Positions 1-8,076 of a DNA stretch of 64,000 nucleotides are shown here, piece after piece (the first letter of the stretch is position 1; the number at the start of each line of letters is the position of its first letter). Origin of the DNA: DATBRC01 sp036560485 (lineage in GTDB: Bacteria; Pseudomonadota; Gammaproteobacteria; Burkholderiales; Burkholderiaceae_D). The DNA is taken from the NCBI GenBank assembly GCA_036560485.1, contig DATBRC010000048.1, forward strand, positions 1 through 64,000. The letters are read 5' to 3'. The position numbers were made by a program, and so were the translations under genes. The notes under the pieces were generated by a model. The model worked only from the letters and a program-made list of their open reading frames with translations. It was not told where the DNA came from and did no database searches.

Positions 1-1719
1 TTTTGCGGACGTATTGAATCGGTAAAGAATCCGTTCTTTGCACTTGAGGTATGTATTCAACTTGCGAAGAGGCTGCGCAGAAAAATAAAAATATTGTATG
101 TTGGTTCAGGAGAACTCGAAGATAAGGTTAAATCAGCCGTCAAATTATTTCCTGGATTGATAGACGCGGAATTCCATGGATTTGCATCGCAAGAGCAATT
201 GCCGGAACTGTATCGATCGGCAAAAATATTTTTGTTTCCCTCCTTATGGGATCCATGGGGTGTGGTTGCAAACGAGGCTTGTGCCGCCGGGTTGCCGGTT
301 ATCGTATCGCCGTTTGCAGGTGTCGCAAACGAGCTTGTGCGTGATGGAGAAAATGGATTTATTTGCGAATTGGATGTCAAACTATGGACGGATAGAGCAG
401 AATATTTATTAACACATCCCCATACTTATCAACTATTTTCAGAACGCAGCCAGTCATTGGTCCGACAATACAATTTTGAAAGTGCTGCTGTCGGACTCGT
501 AGCAGCTTCTCAATACGCCCTTTCACCAGCAGCAAAAAAAACCATGAAAAATTCAATAAAATCCAAGCCACGTGTGGTGATCGTTGAAAGACAACTGCTG
601 CAATACCGTGTAGGTTTTTACAATCGGCTACGTGCGCGCCTGGAAGAAGAAGGAATCGAACTGCAGCTTCTCATCGGCACCGGCACGCCTGAAGAAGAAA
701 AAAAAATGGATCAAGTAACACTGGATTGGGCAATTCAGATTCCGACGCGTTACATGTTTGGGGCGAAATTGTGCTGGCAGCCTTTTGGCGCTTATGCACG
801 CGATGCCGATCTGGTCATTGTCATGCATGAAAATAAAATCATCTATAACCTCTGGCTGCTGTCATTTGGCCGCCCAAAACGACTTGCATTCTGGGGGCAT
901 GGAAAAAATATGCAATCTGAAAATCCGAATGGGTTAAAAGAGCGTTTCAAACGCTGGACAGTGAACAAGGTCGACTGGTGGTTTGCTTATACGGAATCAA
1001 GCGCAGAGCTTGTGAGAAGCGCAGGATTCCCCAGCGAATGCACGACAGTCGTTGAGAACGCCATTGATACAGAGGAGATGACAACTTTCTGCAAGCAGGT
1101 CACTTCAGCGGTGTGCCAGAGAAAGCGTCAAGAATTAAATCTGGGGGATGGACCGATTGCACTTTATCTTGGCTCGTTATACAAGGAAAAGCGTCTTGAG
1201 TTTTTACTGGATGCGGCATATCGCATTCGCGAAAAAATACCGGACTTTCAGCTACTGGTCGTGGGAGCCGGCCCTGATCAAGTGATCATCGAGAATGCGG
1301 CTGCCCAGCATAGCTGGATTCATTATCTGGGGCCTTTACAATCCAAAAGCAAGGCTGTTGCGCTTGTGCTGGCCGATGTCATGCTTAATCCCGGTTTGGT
1401 TGGGCTTGGCATTCTTGATTCATTCGCCAGCGGCACACCGATGTTCACGACGGATTGCGGCCTTCATTCTCCTGAAATATCGTATATGACACCCGGGAAA
1501 AATGGGATTATTACCCATGACAATGTGAATGATTACGCGGATACAGTCGTCAGCGTGCTGCAACAGCCTGAGACGATCGCAAGACTTAGCAATGGTGCTC
1601 TATCGAGCGCGCCGCGTTACACGGTTGAGAACATGGCGGAACGGATACTCAATGGTATTTGCTCGTGTCTTTCTTCGACGAGAACGATTCCCAAAAGCAG
1701 TTTTAAAAATGTCTCATAG
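1..1719 (+). CDS. Two glycosyltransferase domains in one reading frame (5' partial)
   Basis: The frame is open from base 1, so the start lies outside the window. The first about 180 residues are the C-terminal half of a GT4-type glycosyltransferase: FCGRIESVKNPFFALE is the start of the nucleotide-sugar domain, and the E-x7-E-like stretch DPWGVVANEA is present. A second complete glycosyltransferase of about 391 residues follows, starting at an internal ATG at 544 (MKNSIKSKPRVVIVERQLL) and including a GSLYKEKRLEFLL strand. The role is sugar transfer in exopolysaccharide assembly at the inner membrane; donor and acceptor cannot be read. The junction is a run of eight A (534-541). One A fewer would end the first protein at a TGA overlapping the ATG of the second (ATGA). 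So this may be two genes joined by an indel, a slippage site, or a real fusion. Confidence 0.8.
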   Translation, partial: FCGRIESVKNPFFALEVCIQLAKRLRRKIKILYVGSGELEDKVKSAVKLFPGLIDAEFHGFASQEQLPELYRSAKIFLFPSLWDPWGVVANEACAAGLPVIVSPFAGVANELVRDGENGFICELDVKLWTDRAEYLLTHPHTYQLFSERSQSLVRQYNFESAAVGLVAASQYALSPAAKKTMKNSIKSKPRVVIVERQLLQYRVGFYNRLRARLEEEGIELQLLIGTGTPEEEKKMDQVTLDWAIQIPTRYMFGAKLCWQPFGAYARDADLVIVMHENKIIYNLWLLSFGRPKRLAFWGHGKNMQSENPNGLKERFKRWTVNKVDWWFAYTESSAELVRSAGFPSECTTVVENAIDTEEMTTFCKQVTSAVCQRKRQELNLGDGPIALYLGSLYKEKRLEFLLDAAYRIREKIPDFQLLVVGAGPDQVIIENAAAQHSWIHYLGPLQSKSKAVALVLADVMLNPGLVGLGILDSFASGTPMFTTDCGLHSPEISYMTPGKNGIITHDNVNDYADTVVSVLQQPETIARLSNGALSSAPRYTVENMAERILNGICSCLSSTRTIPKSSFKNVS

Positions 1720-1769
1720 CTTTTCACCCTAATTGCATTTTAAAGATTAAAAATCGGATCGAATAAAAC

Positions 1770-2519
1770 ATGTCTGTCATGTTTACTTGTTCTATAGATG
1801 ATGGACATCCATCTGATATGAAAATGGCCGACCTGCTAAACAGGCATGATTTAGCCGGCACATTTTTTATCCCGATCAAAAACAGAGAGGGACCGCCCGT
1901 GCTATCGGCGGCAAAAATACGCGAGATGGGTGCACGATTCGAGATCGGATCGCACACCTACGATCACTGCTTTTTGAACAGCGTGGATTCAAAACAGGCA
2001 CGCTTCCAAATAGAAGAAGGTAAAAGAAAATTAGAAGATATTATCGGGAAGCCAGTGGCGGGATTTTGTTACCCGGGAGGAAAATATCAAAGGGAGCATA
2101 TCGGCCTGGTGAAATCGGCGGGGTTCCAATACGCGAGAACCACAATGAATTTATGTTTTTCATCCGGCAGGAACCGATTTGAAATGCCGACGACCTGCCA
2201 ATTCTATCCACATGATCGATCTGTATATTGCCGCAATTTCATTAAATCAGGATGTTGGCCACAACGCTATGATGGATTGGCCCTGACATTGATTGAAGCG
2301 AATTGGCTTAAACGGATTTATGCGCTTTTCGATCATGCATGTGAGCATGGAGCAGTTTTTCATTTATGGGGCCATTCCAATGATGTTGATAAACTCGGTG
2401 CATGGGAAGAACTGGACCGGTTTTTAGCCTACGTTGCATCGAGAACAGCAGCGCCGGGTAGAGTGGATAATATGCAGTTGGCCAGAATTTTTTATCCACA
2501 TACGGGATCGTCAGCATAG
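1770..2519 (+). CDS. Polysaccharide deacetylase (NodB homology)
   Basis: A 249-residue carbohydrate esterase 4 type protein. The NodB motifs are visible: the Asp-Asp pair in SIDDGHP near residue 9, the zinc-binding motif GSHTYDH near residue 60, and FCYPGGKY near residue 100 for the substrate groove. A late HLWGHSND could supply the catalytic His. There is no signal peptide, so it probably acts on cytoplasmic or lipid-linked sugar intermediates. It follows the glycosyltransferases by 50 bases on the same strand and should be co-transcribed. Its likely role is removing acetyl groups from N-acetylhexosamines of the exopolysaccharide. Family assignment is firm, substrate inferred. Confidence 0.85.
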   Translation: MSVMFTCSIDDGHPSDMKMADLLNRHDLAGTFFIPIKNREGPPVLSAAKIREMGARFEIGSHTYDHCFLNSVDSKQARFQIEEGKRKLEDIIGKPVAGFCYPGGKYQREHIGLVKSAGFQYARTTMNLCFSSGRNRFEMPTTCQFYPHDRSVYCRNFIKSGCWPQRYDGLALTLIEANWLKRIYALFDHACEHGAVFHLWGHSNDVDKLGAWEELDRFLAYVASRTAAPGRVDNMQLARIFYPHTGSSA

Positions 2520-2542
2520 CTGGCATGCTATTACTTGCCATC

Positions 2543-3184
2543 CTATCGATTTGAGGCAGTGGGCGGCGTACCTTCAGGAAGCCGCCAGGCATCTCTTGTG
2601 CAAGGCTGGTCATGGCCGGATAGATAAAGCGCGATAGCGACAATCCAGCGTTGTGTGGGCGCCGGTTCGACAGTAGGTGCAGTAAGTATGATAAGCAAGC
2701 ACAAGGTAACGATCCAACGGTTTAAAACAAACGTTTTTGCAGATCTGAAAGTTAAAATAAATCCGAGACTGACTATTGCGCCTAACGTCCATCCCATCAC
2801 AACTTCGGAGGGCGAATGGTCATGAAGTGCCAATCGTGAAATGCCGACAATAACACCGCACATCATTCCCAGAAAAATGCCTAATGCGCGAGTTTGGGAA
2901 GAGGCGTTTTGTAATAACAGATAAAACAATACAGGGGCGATAGCGGTCATGCGCATCGCATGACCGCTGAATCCGGTGAAATCAAAGGTGTAGCTTCCTA
3001 CGCACCAACCGATGAATGCAAGTTTCGATGCGGCCACCAATCCAAGTGAAATAGTCAATAACAGGCACCACCACAGCGCCATACGCCAAGCGTTTCCCAT
3101 TGCCAATCCGATCCCGATTGCAGCAGCCACGGGAGCCATTGCCTTGATATCACCCAGACTGGTGATCGTCGTCCATGAAGTCAT
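2543..3184 (-). CDS. PAP2-family membrane phosphatase
   Basis: A 213-residue protein with about five hydrophobic segments. It carries two of the three PAP2 phosphatase signatures: FSGHAMR (the PSGH motif) near residue 73 and SRLALHDHSPSEVVMG near residue 115. In the second, the usual Asp after the His is Glu. The N-terminal KxxxxxxRP signature is not evident, so activity is less certain. PAP2 enzymes in polysaccharide loci usually recycle undecaprenyl pyrophosphate or dephosphorylate lipid carriers. The gene converges on the deacetylase with only 23 bases between stops. An inverted-repeat element lies directly upstream of its start. Confidence 0.75.
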   Translation of the reverse strand: MTSWTTITSLGDIKAMAPVAAAIGIGLAMGNAWRMALWWCLLLTISLGLVAASKLAFIGWCVGSYTFDFTGFSGHAMRMTAIAPVLFYLLLQNASSQTRALGIFLGMMCGVIVGISRLALHDHSPSEVVMGWTLGAIVSLGFILTFRSAKTFVLNRWIVTLCLLIILTAPTVEPAPTQRWIVAIALYLSGHDQPCTRDAWRLPEGTPPTASNR

Positions 3185-3188
3185 TTAT

Positions 3189-3254
3189 AGCACCTGATAA
3201 AATGCGTCTGACAGCGTTGCTCCTCCTTGCGGGCCGCATTTTGCCAGGCGCTCT
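3189..3254. repeat. Short inverted-repeat element, copy A
   Basis: An imperfect inverted repeat: the left arm AGCACCTGATAAAATGCG pairs with a right arm ending in GCATTTTGCCAGGCGCT. The interior includes ACAGCGTTGCTCCTCCTTGC. A related sequence with the same arm type and nearly the same inner segment lies at 36751-36853, so this is a dispersed element rather than a gene-specific terminator. Confidence 0.6.
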
Positions 3255-3325
3255 TATTTAAAATTGATGTGTTGAATATGTACAAGGATCGGCACGGTCT
3301 ATTGATTACGCAGCTTGACTGACAA

Positions 3326-4174
3326 CTAGCCTTGATATGCGGCGTATGAATCAATTTTATTTTGAAATGCGTGTTTTTTTATTTGCAAAAAGAAATACGC
3401 TTTTAACCCAAGAAATCGGATATGCCCAATACTGCATTGCGGTTTTTGCGGTAACCGATCCACAAATTTCTGCAGCGCTTTTGCATCAAGAAGATTCAGC
3501 ATGGACTCAGAGGCCCATACTTCTTTACCAAGAAATTTCAATAATCGTTTCCACATGGAAGACGGTAGCCAATGCAGCAAAGGTAGCGCAGTGTAAAACT
3601 CGATGGGGTGCCAGCGATTGGATGTTGTGACGAAAATTCCCTTGCGCGCTACACGCATTAATTCTTTCAGCAGCAGAAATTGGCGCTCGGATCCGCCCAC
3701 GTGTTCAATCACTGCTTCGCAGAATACCCAGTCGAATGTTTCATCGTCGAACGGTAAATTTCCAGGAGAACGATTATGCGACATCAGTTCCGGGCCGGCA
3801 TCCCAGGTGAATAATTTTTTGCTGTTGGCGTGATCGAGGCGAACATATACTTTTTTTTGCTGCTCATGCGGTTTGTTCCATGTAAAGGTATAACGAGTCT
3901 CATTATTTCCATCAGACTCTTCTGCAGAAATATTGAGAGTGGTGATGTTGGTGTCATTATTTTTGAATTTGACAAATTCATCGAATATCTTATGCCGATG
4001 CGATGGAAACAATCTTTGCAGAAGATCTGAAATTGGAAATTGATTGAGCCCGATAATCTTTGAATTCTTCACAAATAACTCTCCATCTATTTCTGAAATG
4101 CGTTCTACATAAGTACACCACGAACATTCAACATATTTACTGAAAAGCCATGGAGCCGTATTGAGACATGACAA
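3326..4174 (-). CDS. SAM-dependent methyltransferase-like protein, divergent
   Basis: A 282-residue protein. Its second half carries a class I methyltransferase signature (NLPFDDETFDWVFCEAVIEH, residues about 139-158), followed by KELMRVARKGIFVTTSNRWHPIEFYT. The glycine-rich SAM-binding loop normally found 50-70 residues earlier is not recognisable; ITTLNISAEESDG sits roughly where it should be. The N-terminal about 70 residues have a scattered CSWC pair. The only in-frame start is TTG, with no clear ribosome binding site, and a TAA lies 24 bases upstream. It may be a divergent methyltransferase modifying a sugar, or a decaying gene. Confidence 0.6.
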   Translation of the reverse strand: MSCLNTAPWLFSKYVECSWCTYVERISEIDGELFVKNSKIIGLNQFPISDLLQRLFPSHRHKIFDEFVKFKNNDTNITTLNISAEESDGNNETRYTFTWNKPHEQQKKVYVRLDHANSKKLFTWDAGPELMSHNRSPGNLPFDDETFDWVFCEAVIEHVGGSERQFLLLKELMRVARKGIFVTTSNRWHPIEFYTALPLLHWLPSSMWKRLLKFLGKEVWASESMLNLLDAKALQKFVDRLPQKPQCSIGHIRFLGLKAYFFLQIKKHAFQNKIDSYAAYQG

Positions 4175-4327
4175 ATAAAAAATCGATAGCGAAAGAAATT
4201 AATTACAACGAATTTCAGATGATATTTGTCAATGTGAAAAACAGGGTGGCGGATTACATTAAGACATCTTGCGACGATACTTAAATGAATCGATATACGT
4301 AATCGCGCTCAATGCGCTTTCGATTTC

Positions 4328-4404
4328 GCCAGCTTAGCTCATTTGGTAGAGCGCTTGAATTGTAATCAAGAGGGTAGGGGGTTCGATTCCTTCAGCTGGC
4401 ACCA
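4328..4404 (+). tRNA. tRNA-Thr (anticodon UGU)
   Basis: The full cloverleaf can be drawn. The 7-bp acceptor stem is GCCAGCT/AGCTGGC with discriminator A and encoded CCA. The D-arm is GCTC/GAGC with GG in the loop. The anticodon stem is CTTGA/TCAAG with loop ATTGTAA, giving anticodon TGT. The T-arm has loop TTCGATT. The T-stem has two G-U pairs and the variable loop appears to be six bases, so it is somewhat unlike a usual betaproteobacterial tRNA-Thr. It lies inside the polysaccharide locus. Confidence 0.9.
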
Positions 4405-4410
4405 TACAGG

Positions 4411-4444
4411 CCTCAAAGGTGACGTGATTGCCTTTGAGGTTTTT
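4411..4444 (+). terminator. Rho-independent terminator after tRNA-Thr
   Basis: A stem of CCTCAAAGG (4411-4419) and CCTTTGAGG (4431-4439) with an 11-base loop is followed by a run of five T. It lies seven bases after the tRNA 3' end. Confidence 0.85.
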
Positions 4445-4575
4445 AATATGATGGTTAATCTTTAGCGTTGTTGAAAATAATCGCAGCGCTGAAAATTGAC
4501 GTGTTCGCGCCAACTGCGCATTAGTGATTTATTTATGATGCTCTCGTCTTTGTATTTCGGCCGTCCTTCTTCAAT

Positions 4576-5769
4576 ATGAAAATACTGATAGCGCATAATT
4601 CATATCAACACCAAGGCGGTGAAGATGCTGTAGTCAATGCGGAAATTGAACTGCTACGTAATCATGGACATGAAGTAGCGGTATACCGACGGCACAATCG
4701 CGAGATCGACAGCATGTCCAGGATTGCTGTAGCCGGCTCTACTGTGTGGTCACAGAAGACGTATAAGGAAATTGAACAATTTTGTGATCACTTTCAGCCC
4801 GATCTCATTCATGGGCACAATACATTTCCACTCATTTCCCCTTCGCTATACTGGGCTGCTTCATGCAGAAAGATACCGGTCGTTCAAACATTGCATAATT
4901 TTCGTTTGATCTGCCCGCAAGCAATGCTTTTGCGCGAAGGAAAAATATGCGAGGACTGCATCGGCAAGCTGCCTTGGCGTGGAATCACGCGCAGCTGTTA
5001 TCGCGATTCGGCAATACAGTCTGGAGTGATCGTATCTATGCTGGCAACACACAGGGCTATTGGCACTTATCGTAATCATGTCGCCGCTTATATTGCATTG
5101 AGCGAATTCAGCCGCGAAAAATTTATTGCCGGCGGATTGCCGGCCGAGAAAATCCAGGTAAAACCAAATTTCGTTGAAGCCAAGTTGGAGCCGAACTGGT
5201 CAATGCGCGATGGTGGCATTTTTGTAGGGCGCTTGTCTTTTGAAAAGGGACTGGACGTTTTAATCGAAGCAGAAAAAATATGCCAATCTTTGCCTGATCA
5301 AAACAAGAATGAAAAATTTATCAGGGTAATTGGAGGGGGGGCATTGGAAGAGCCGGTCCAGAATGTTTTCAAAAATAACTACTTGGGGTATCGCACACCG
5401 GATGAGGTATGCAAATTGATGCACGCCAGCCAATTCCTTATAGCGCCAAGCACATGTTATGAGACATTCGGCCTGGTCGCTGTTGAAGCATATGCTTGCG
5501 GCGTGCCGGTTATAGCGAGTCGTCATGGAGGGCTCGCGGAATTAATCAAGGATGGCATCACAGGATTACTGTTTACACCCGGCGATGCTGCCGACCTGGC
5601 TCGTAAAATCGTGTGGGCACGCTCACATCCTGAGCAGATGGTGAAAATGGGCCGGGCTGCCTATACTGAATATCTCAATAAATATACGCCGGAAAGAAAT
5701 TATCACATGCTGCATGCGATATACCAAGATGCGATTCCGGCGATGCGGGGAGAGCCACATGCGGCGTAG
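4576..5769 (+). CDS. Glycosyltransferase family 4 protein
   Basis: A 397-residue GT-B fold enzyme with both domains. The N-terminal domain starts MKILIAHNSYQHQGGED, with the glycine-rich acceptor loop and DLIHGHN near residue 75. The C-terminal domain starts IFVGRLSFEKGLDVLIEA near residue 215 and has the E-x7-E motif in ETFGLVAVE near residue 296, which contacts the nucleotide sugar. A Cys-rich insert, CPQ...CEDC, lies near residues 113-133. It is soluble and probably acts at the membrane on a lipid-linked sugar. It overlaps the start of the next gene, so the two are translationally coupled. Confidence 0.9.
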   Translation: MKILIAHNSYQHQGGEDAVVNAEIELLRNHGHEVAVYRRHNREIDSMSRIAVAGSTVWSQKTYKEIEQFCDHFQPDLIHGHNTFPLISPSLYWAASCRKIPVVQTLHNFRLICPQAMLLREGKICEDCIGKLPWRGITRSCYRDSAIQSGVIVSMLATHRAIGTYRNHVAAYIALSEFSREKFIAGGLPAEKIQVKPNFVEAKLEPNWSMRDGGIFVGRLSFEKGLDVLIEAEKICQSLPDQNKNEKFIRVIGGGALEEPVQNVFKNNYLGYRTPDEVCKLMHASQFLIAPSTCYETFGLVAVEAYACGVPVIASRHGGLAELIKDGITGLLFTPGDAADLARKIVWARSHPEQMVKMGRAAYTEYLNKYTPERNYHMLHAIYQDAIPAMRGEPHAA

Positions 5770-6556
5770 ATTGCAATCCGTTTTAGGCGCCAATATCGAT
5801 GTCATCTCATGGGATGACGCATTAAAAAGAATTATCAGATGGGCTGAACGGCGAGAATCGCGTTATGTGTGTATTTGCAATGCGCATTCTGTCGTGACGG
5901 CTTCGACTGATCCTGAATTTAAATTGGTGATCAACGGCGCCGATTTATCGACGCCGGATGGCGCGCCGATCGCATGGACGTTACGCTATTTTGGCTTTTC
6001 CAGGCAAGAGCGGATTAACGGCCCGGATTTGATGTGGCGTTATTTGCGCAAGGCTGAGCAGCTTGGCCAAGGTGTTTACTTCTATGGAAGCACTGATGCA
6101 ACCTTGAAAAAATTGCAGAAAGTAATCGCCATGCATTTTCCAAATTTGCGCATTTGCGGTGCTTATGCGCCGCCGTTTTATGCTCTTACTACGCGCGAAG
6201 ATGAAAAAGAAGTGGAAGCAATCAATCGTTCTGGCGCCAATATCGTGTTTGTTGGGCTCGGATGCCCCAAGCAAGAGAAGTGGATGGCAGCACATTGTGG
6301 GCGAGTGCGTGCACTGATGATCGGAGTGGGCGCCGCATTTGATTATCACTCAGGCACGGTAAAGCGTGCGCCATTATGGTTTCAAAAAAATGGACTGGAA
6401 TGGCTATACAGATTATGTGCCGAGCCACGGCGGCTATTTAAACGCTACATGATTACCAATACATTATTTACCATCGGAATTGGTAAACAGATGCTTGCCG
6501 ATAAAATGTCCAGAAACAATTTCTTGAGTCGCCTGGTTGAACTCATGAGAAATTAA
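5759..6556 (+). CDS. WecG/TagA/CpsF-family glycosyltransferase (GT26)
   Basis: I chose the ATG at 5759 because GGGGAGAG sits just upstream and the coding match begins there; it overlaps the previous stop by 11 bases. The 265-residue protein has the family motifs in order: NAHSVVTA, TPDGAPIAW, RINGPDLM, GLGCPKQEKWM, GVGAAFDYHSG, RAPLWFQKNGLEWLYRL and EPRRLFKRY. Members add N-acetylmannosamine(uronic acid) or glucose-type residues to lipid-linked intermediates, and the basic C-terminus touches the membrane. It is the last gene of the plus-strand polysaccharide arm. Confidence 0.93.
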   Translation: MRRRLQSVLGANIDVISWDDALKRIIRWAERRESRYVCICNAHSVVTASTDPEFKLVINGADLSTPDGAPIAWTLRYFGFSRQERINGPDLMWRYLRKAEQLGQGVYFYGSTDATLKKLQKVIAMHFPNLRICGAYAPPFYALTTREDEKEVEAINRSGANIVFVGLGCPKQEKWMAAHCGRVRALMIGVGAAFDYHSGTVKRAPLWFQKNGLEWLYRLCAEPRRLFKRYMITNTLFTIGIGKQMLADKMSRNNFLSRLVELMRN

Positions 6557-6566
6557 GTAGAACTCT

Positions 6567-6608
6567 TTTCATAAATAGCCCCATCCCCTCACGCGGCTAT
6601 TTATGAAA
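6567..6608. terminator. Inverted repeat between converging genes
   Basis: A perfect 14-bp stem (TTTCATAAATAGCC with GGCTATTTATGAAA) and a 14-base loop lie 10 bases after the WecG-like stop, between two converging transcripts. There is no strong T-run, so it is a probable rather than a classic terminator. Part of the arm (TTTCATAAATA) recurs near 7972, just upstream of the opposing gene. Confidence 0.5.
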
Positions 6609-6662
6609 TGATTTCTAACCTTTGATTGAGCTTGGAACCTGTTCAAAGCGGGCAGATTGGCG

Positions 6663-7961
6663 TTAGCCATGCATGTCATTGCGCAAAGGATGGGGATAAG
6701 GATAGGGCTTGTATCCTGGTTTTGGCTTGAGATAATAATCGCGATTCAACTTGATCGATTTGGAACATGCATTATCGACATTTTTAGTGTGCGTCAGTTT
6801 GTCCTTTGATCGATTATTCCAGATATAGACCGATCGAATCTGATCACGACCTGGATAGGTGCCGCAGCTGAAACCCTCCGGCATCAACTCAACATCGCGA
6901 CTGATTGCCCCCGATATTGTATTGTTGAAGATCACGCCATCACCGCCACGAATGCCGATCGCCGTACGCTGCATTCCCGAGCTGATGTTGGTTAAATACG
7001 TATTGTCGTAAATCTCGAAACTGCGTGAACCGCGCGGCGACGATGATAATCCATGTGCATCCGTCATCGCAAAGTCTTTTGCCGGATCTTGTCCTACGAC
7101 GGTGTTGTGACGGAACACATACACAGAACCATTATTGGATGCAATGTTGTGGCGGTTGCCGGAGAAGTAGTTGTCTTCCGCAAACACCGCATTCTTCGAG
7201 CCCAGATTCAACGCCGGCCATGCGCCGCCGCCATACACCACCACACCATAGCCAAGGTTCATCAAACTCGCGCTGAAGTTATCGATAAATTTGTTTTTAT
7301 AAATGACACCACGCTGATTTGGCGCATCACCCACATAGACAGCGCTGAAAATAAAGCCGGTAAATTTGGCATCGTGCACTTTAAAATCCTGGCAGCCGTT
7401 CAGCAAACCCAATCCTTTATCCTGAATGGAGCCATCGCCGTTACCGACCAATGTCATTTCGGAAAAAATCGCCTGTTTGCCATTCTCGCAATGGTAAGCA
7501 ATCAAATATTTTGTATTGGGAACGTTGCCGCTACGTCGAATGATGGTGGCATCCTGACCTGCACCTTGCAGATAGACGCCTGCCGGCACATCCAATTGTT
7601 GTGTGCCCCAATTGCAGTCACCGGCAGGAATCTGCACAGTCGTGCCATCGCCGGCGGAATTAACTGCTGATTGGACGGCAGCGTAGTCGCAACTGGCAGC
7701 AGCAATAGTGGTGTGCGTATGTTTGAAATGGTGATGTGCAGCTTCCAGCATTTCAGGCGTGATGGTTTCATGTTCTTCTTCAGTTTCTGCTGCAGTTGTT
7801 TCAGGTACGATTGCTGTAGCGGCTGCTTCTTCACCTTTTGGTGTGGCAGGACTGCATGCAACCAACACAACCATAAATGCGAGCCATCCCCATTTATTTT
7901 TGTAAGAATAATGGAATGGCTCATGCGCACGGAAATTTGTTTTGATTTCCCGATTTTTCAT
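6663..7961 (-). CDS. Parallel beta-helix lipoprotein, possible polysaccharide-active protein
   Basis: A 432-residue protein. The N-terminus has a hydrophobic stretch ending in the lipobox VVLVACS near residue 36, so it is probably lipid-anchored. An acidic, His-rich linker (EEEHETITPEMLEAAHHHFKHTHTT) follows. The body has a right-handed parallel beta-helix pattern: VQIPAGDCNW, LDVPAGVYLQGAGQDATIIRR, FKVHDAKFTGF, VYKNKFIDN, FAEDNYFSGN, VFRHNTVVGQ. This fold is typical of polysaccharide lyases, hydrolases and epimerases, but catalytic residues cannot be assigned. It is the last gene of the minus-strand export arm, so a role in trimming or binding the exopolysaccharide is plausible. Confidence 0.75.
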   Translation of the reverse strand: MKNREIKTNFRAHEPFHYSYKNKWGWLAFMVVLVACSPATPKGEEAAATAIVPETTAAETEEEHETITPEMLEAAHHHFKHTHTTIAAASCDYAAVQSAVNSAGDGTTVQIPAGDCNWGTQQLDVPAGVYLQGAGQDATIIRRSGNVPNTKYLIAYHCENGKQAIFSEMTLVGNGDGSIQDKGLGLLNGCQDFKVHDAKFTGFIFSAVYVGDAPNQRGVIYKNKFIDNFSASLMNLGYGVVVYGGGAWPALNLGSKNAVFAEDNYFSGNRHNIASNNGSVYVFRHNTVVGQDPAKDFAMTDAHGLSSSPRGSRSFEIYDNTYLTNISSGMQRTAIGIRGGDGVIFNNTISGAISRDVELMPEGFSCGTYPGRDQIRSVYIWNNRSKDKLTHTKNVDNACSKSIKLNRDYYLKPKPGYKPYPYPHPLRNDMHG

Positions 7962-8076
7962 ATGAACTCATTTCATAAATAAGCACGTTAATAGGGAATG
8001 TCACTACACGTTATCCATTCTAAAAATACCAAGTTAGGACTTGCGCAAGCAAAACCGTTCTGGCAAGCGTGCCAAG

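Larger units (their letters stand above)
4175..4575. other. 401-base intergenic stretch with one tRNA
   Basis: This divergent gap between the methyltransferase and the next glycosyltransferase holds the tRNA-Thr gene and its terminator. The remainder, about 150 bases on each side, is AT-rich and presumably contains the tRNA and glycosyltransferase promoters. I see no protein-coding signal in it. Confidence 0.6.

Noticed and set aside
7053..7670. 205-codon plus-strand frame
   Set aside because: Antisense to the beta-helix lipoprotein gene, whose repeat pattern and lipobox are convincing.
8040..8076. AGGACTTGCGCAAG near the GMC gene end, similar to the ends of the MITE-like element
   Set aside because: Only a handful of bases match and no inverted partner is nearby, so it cannot be called a second copy.
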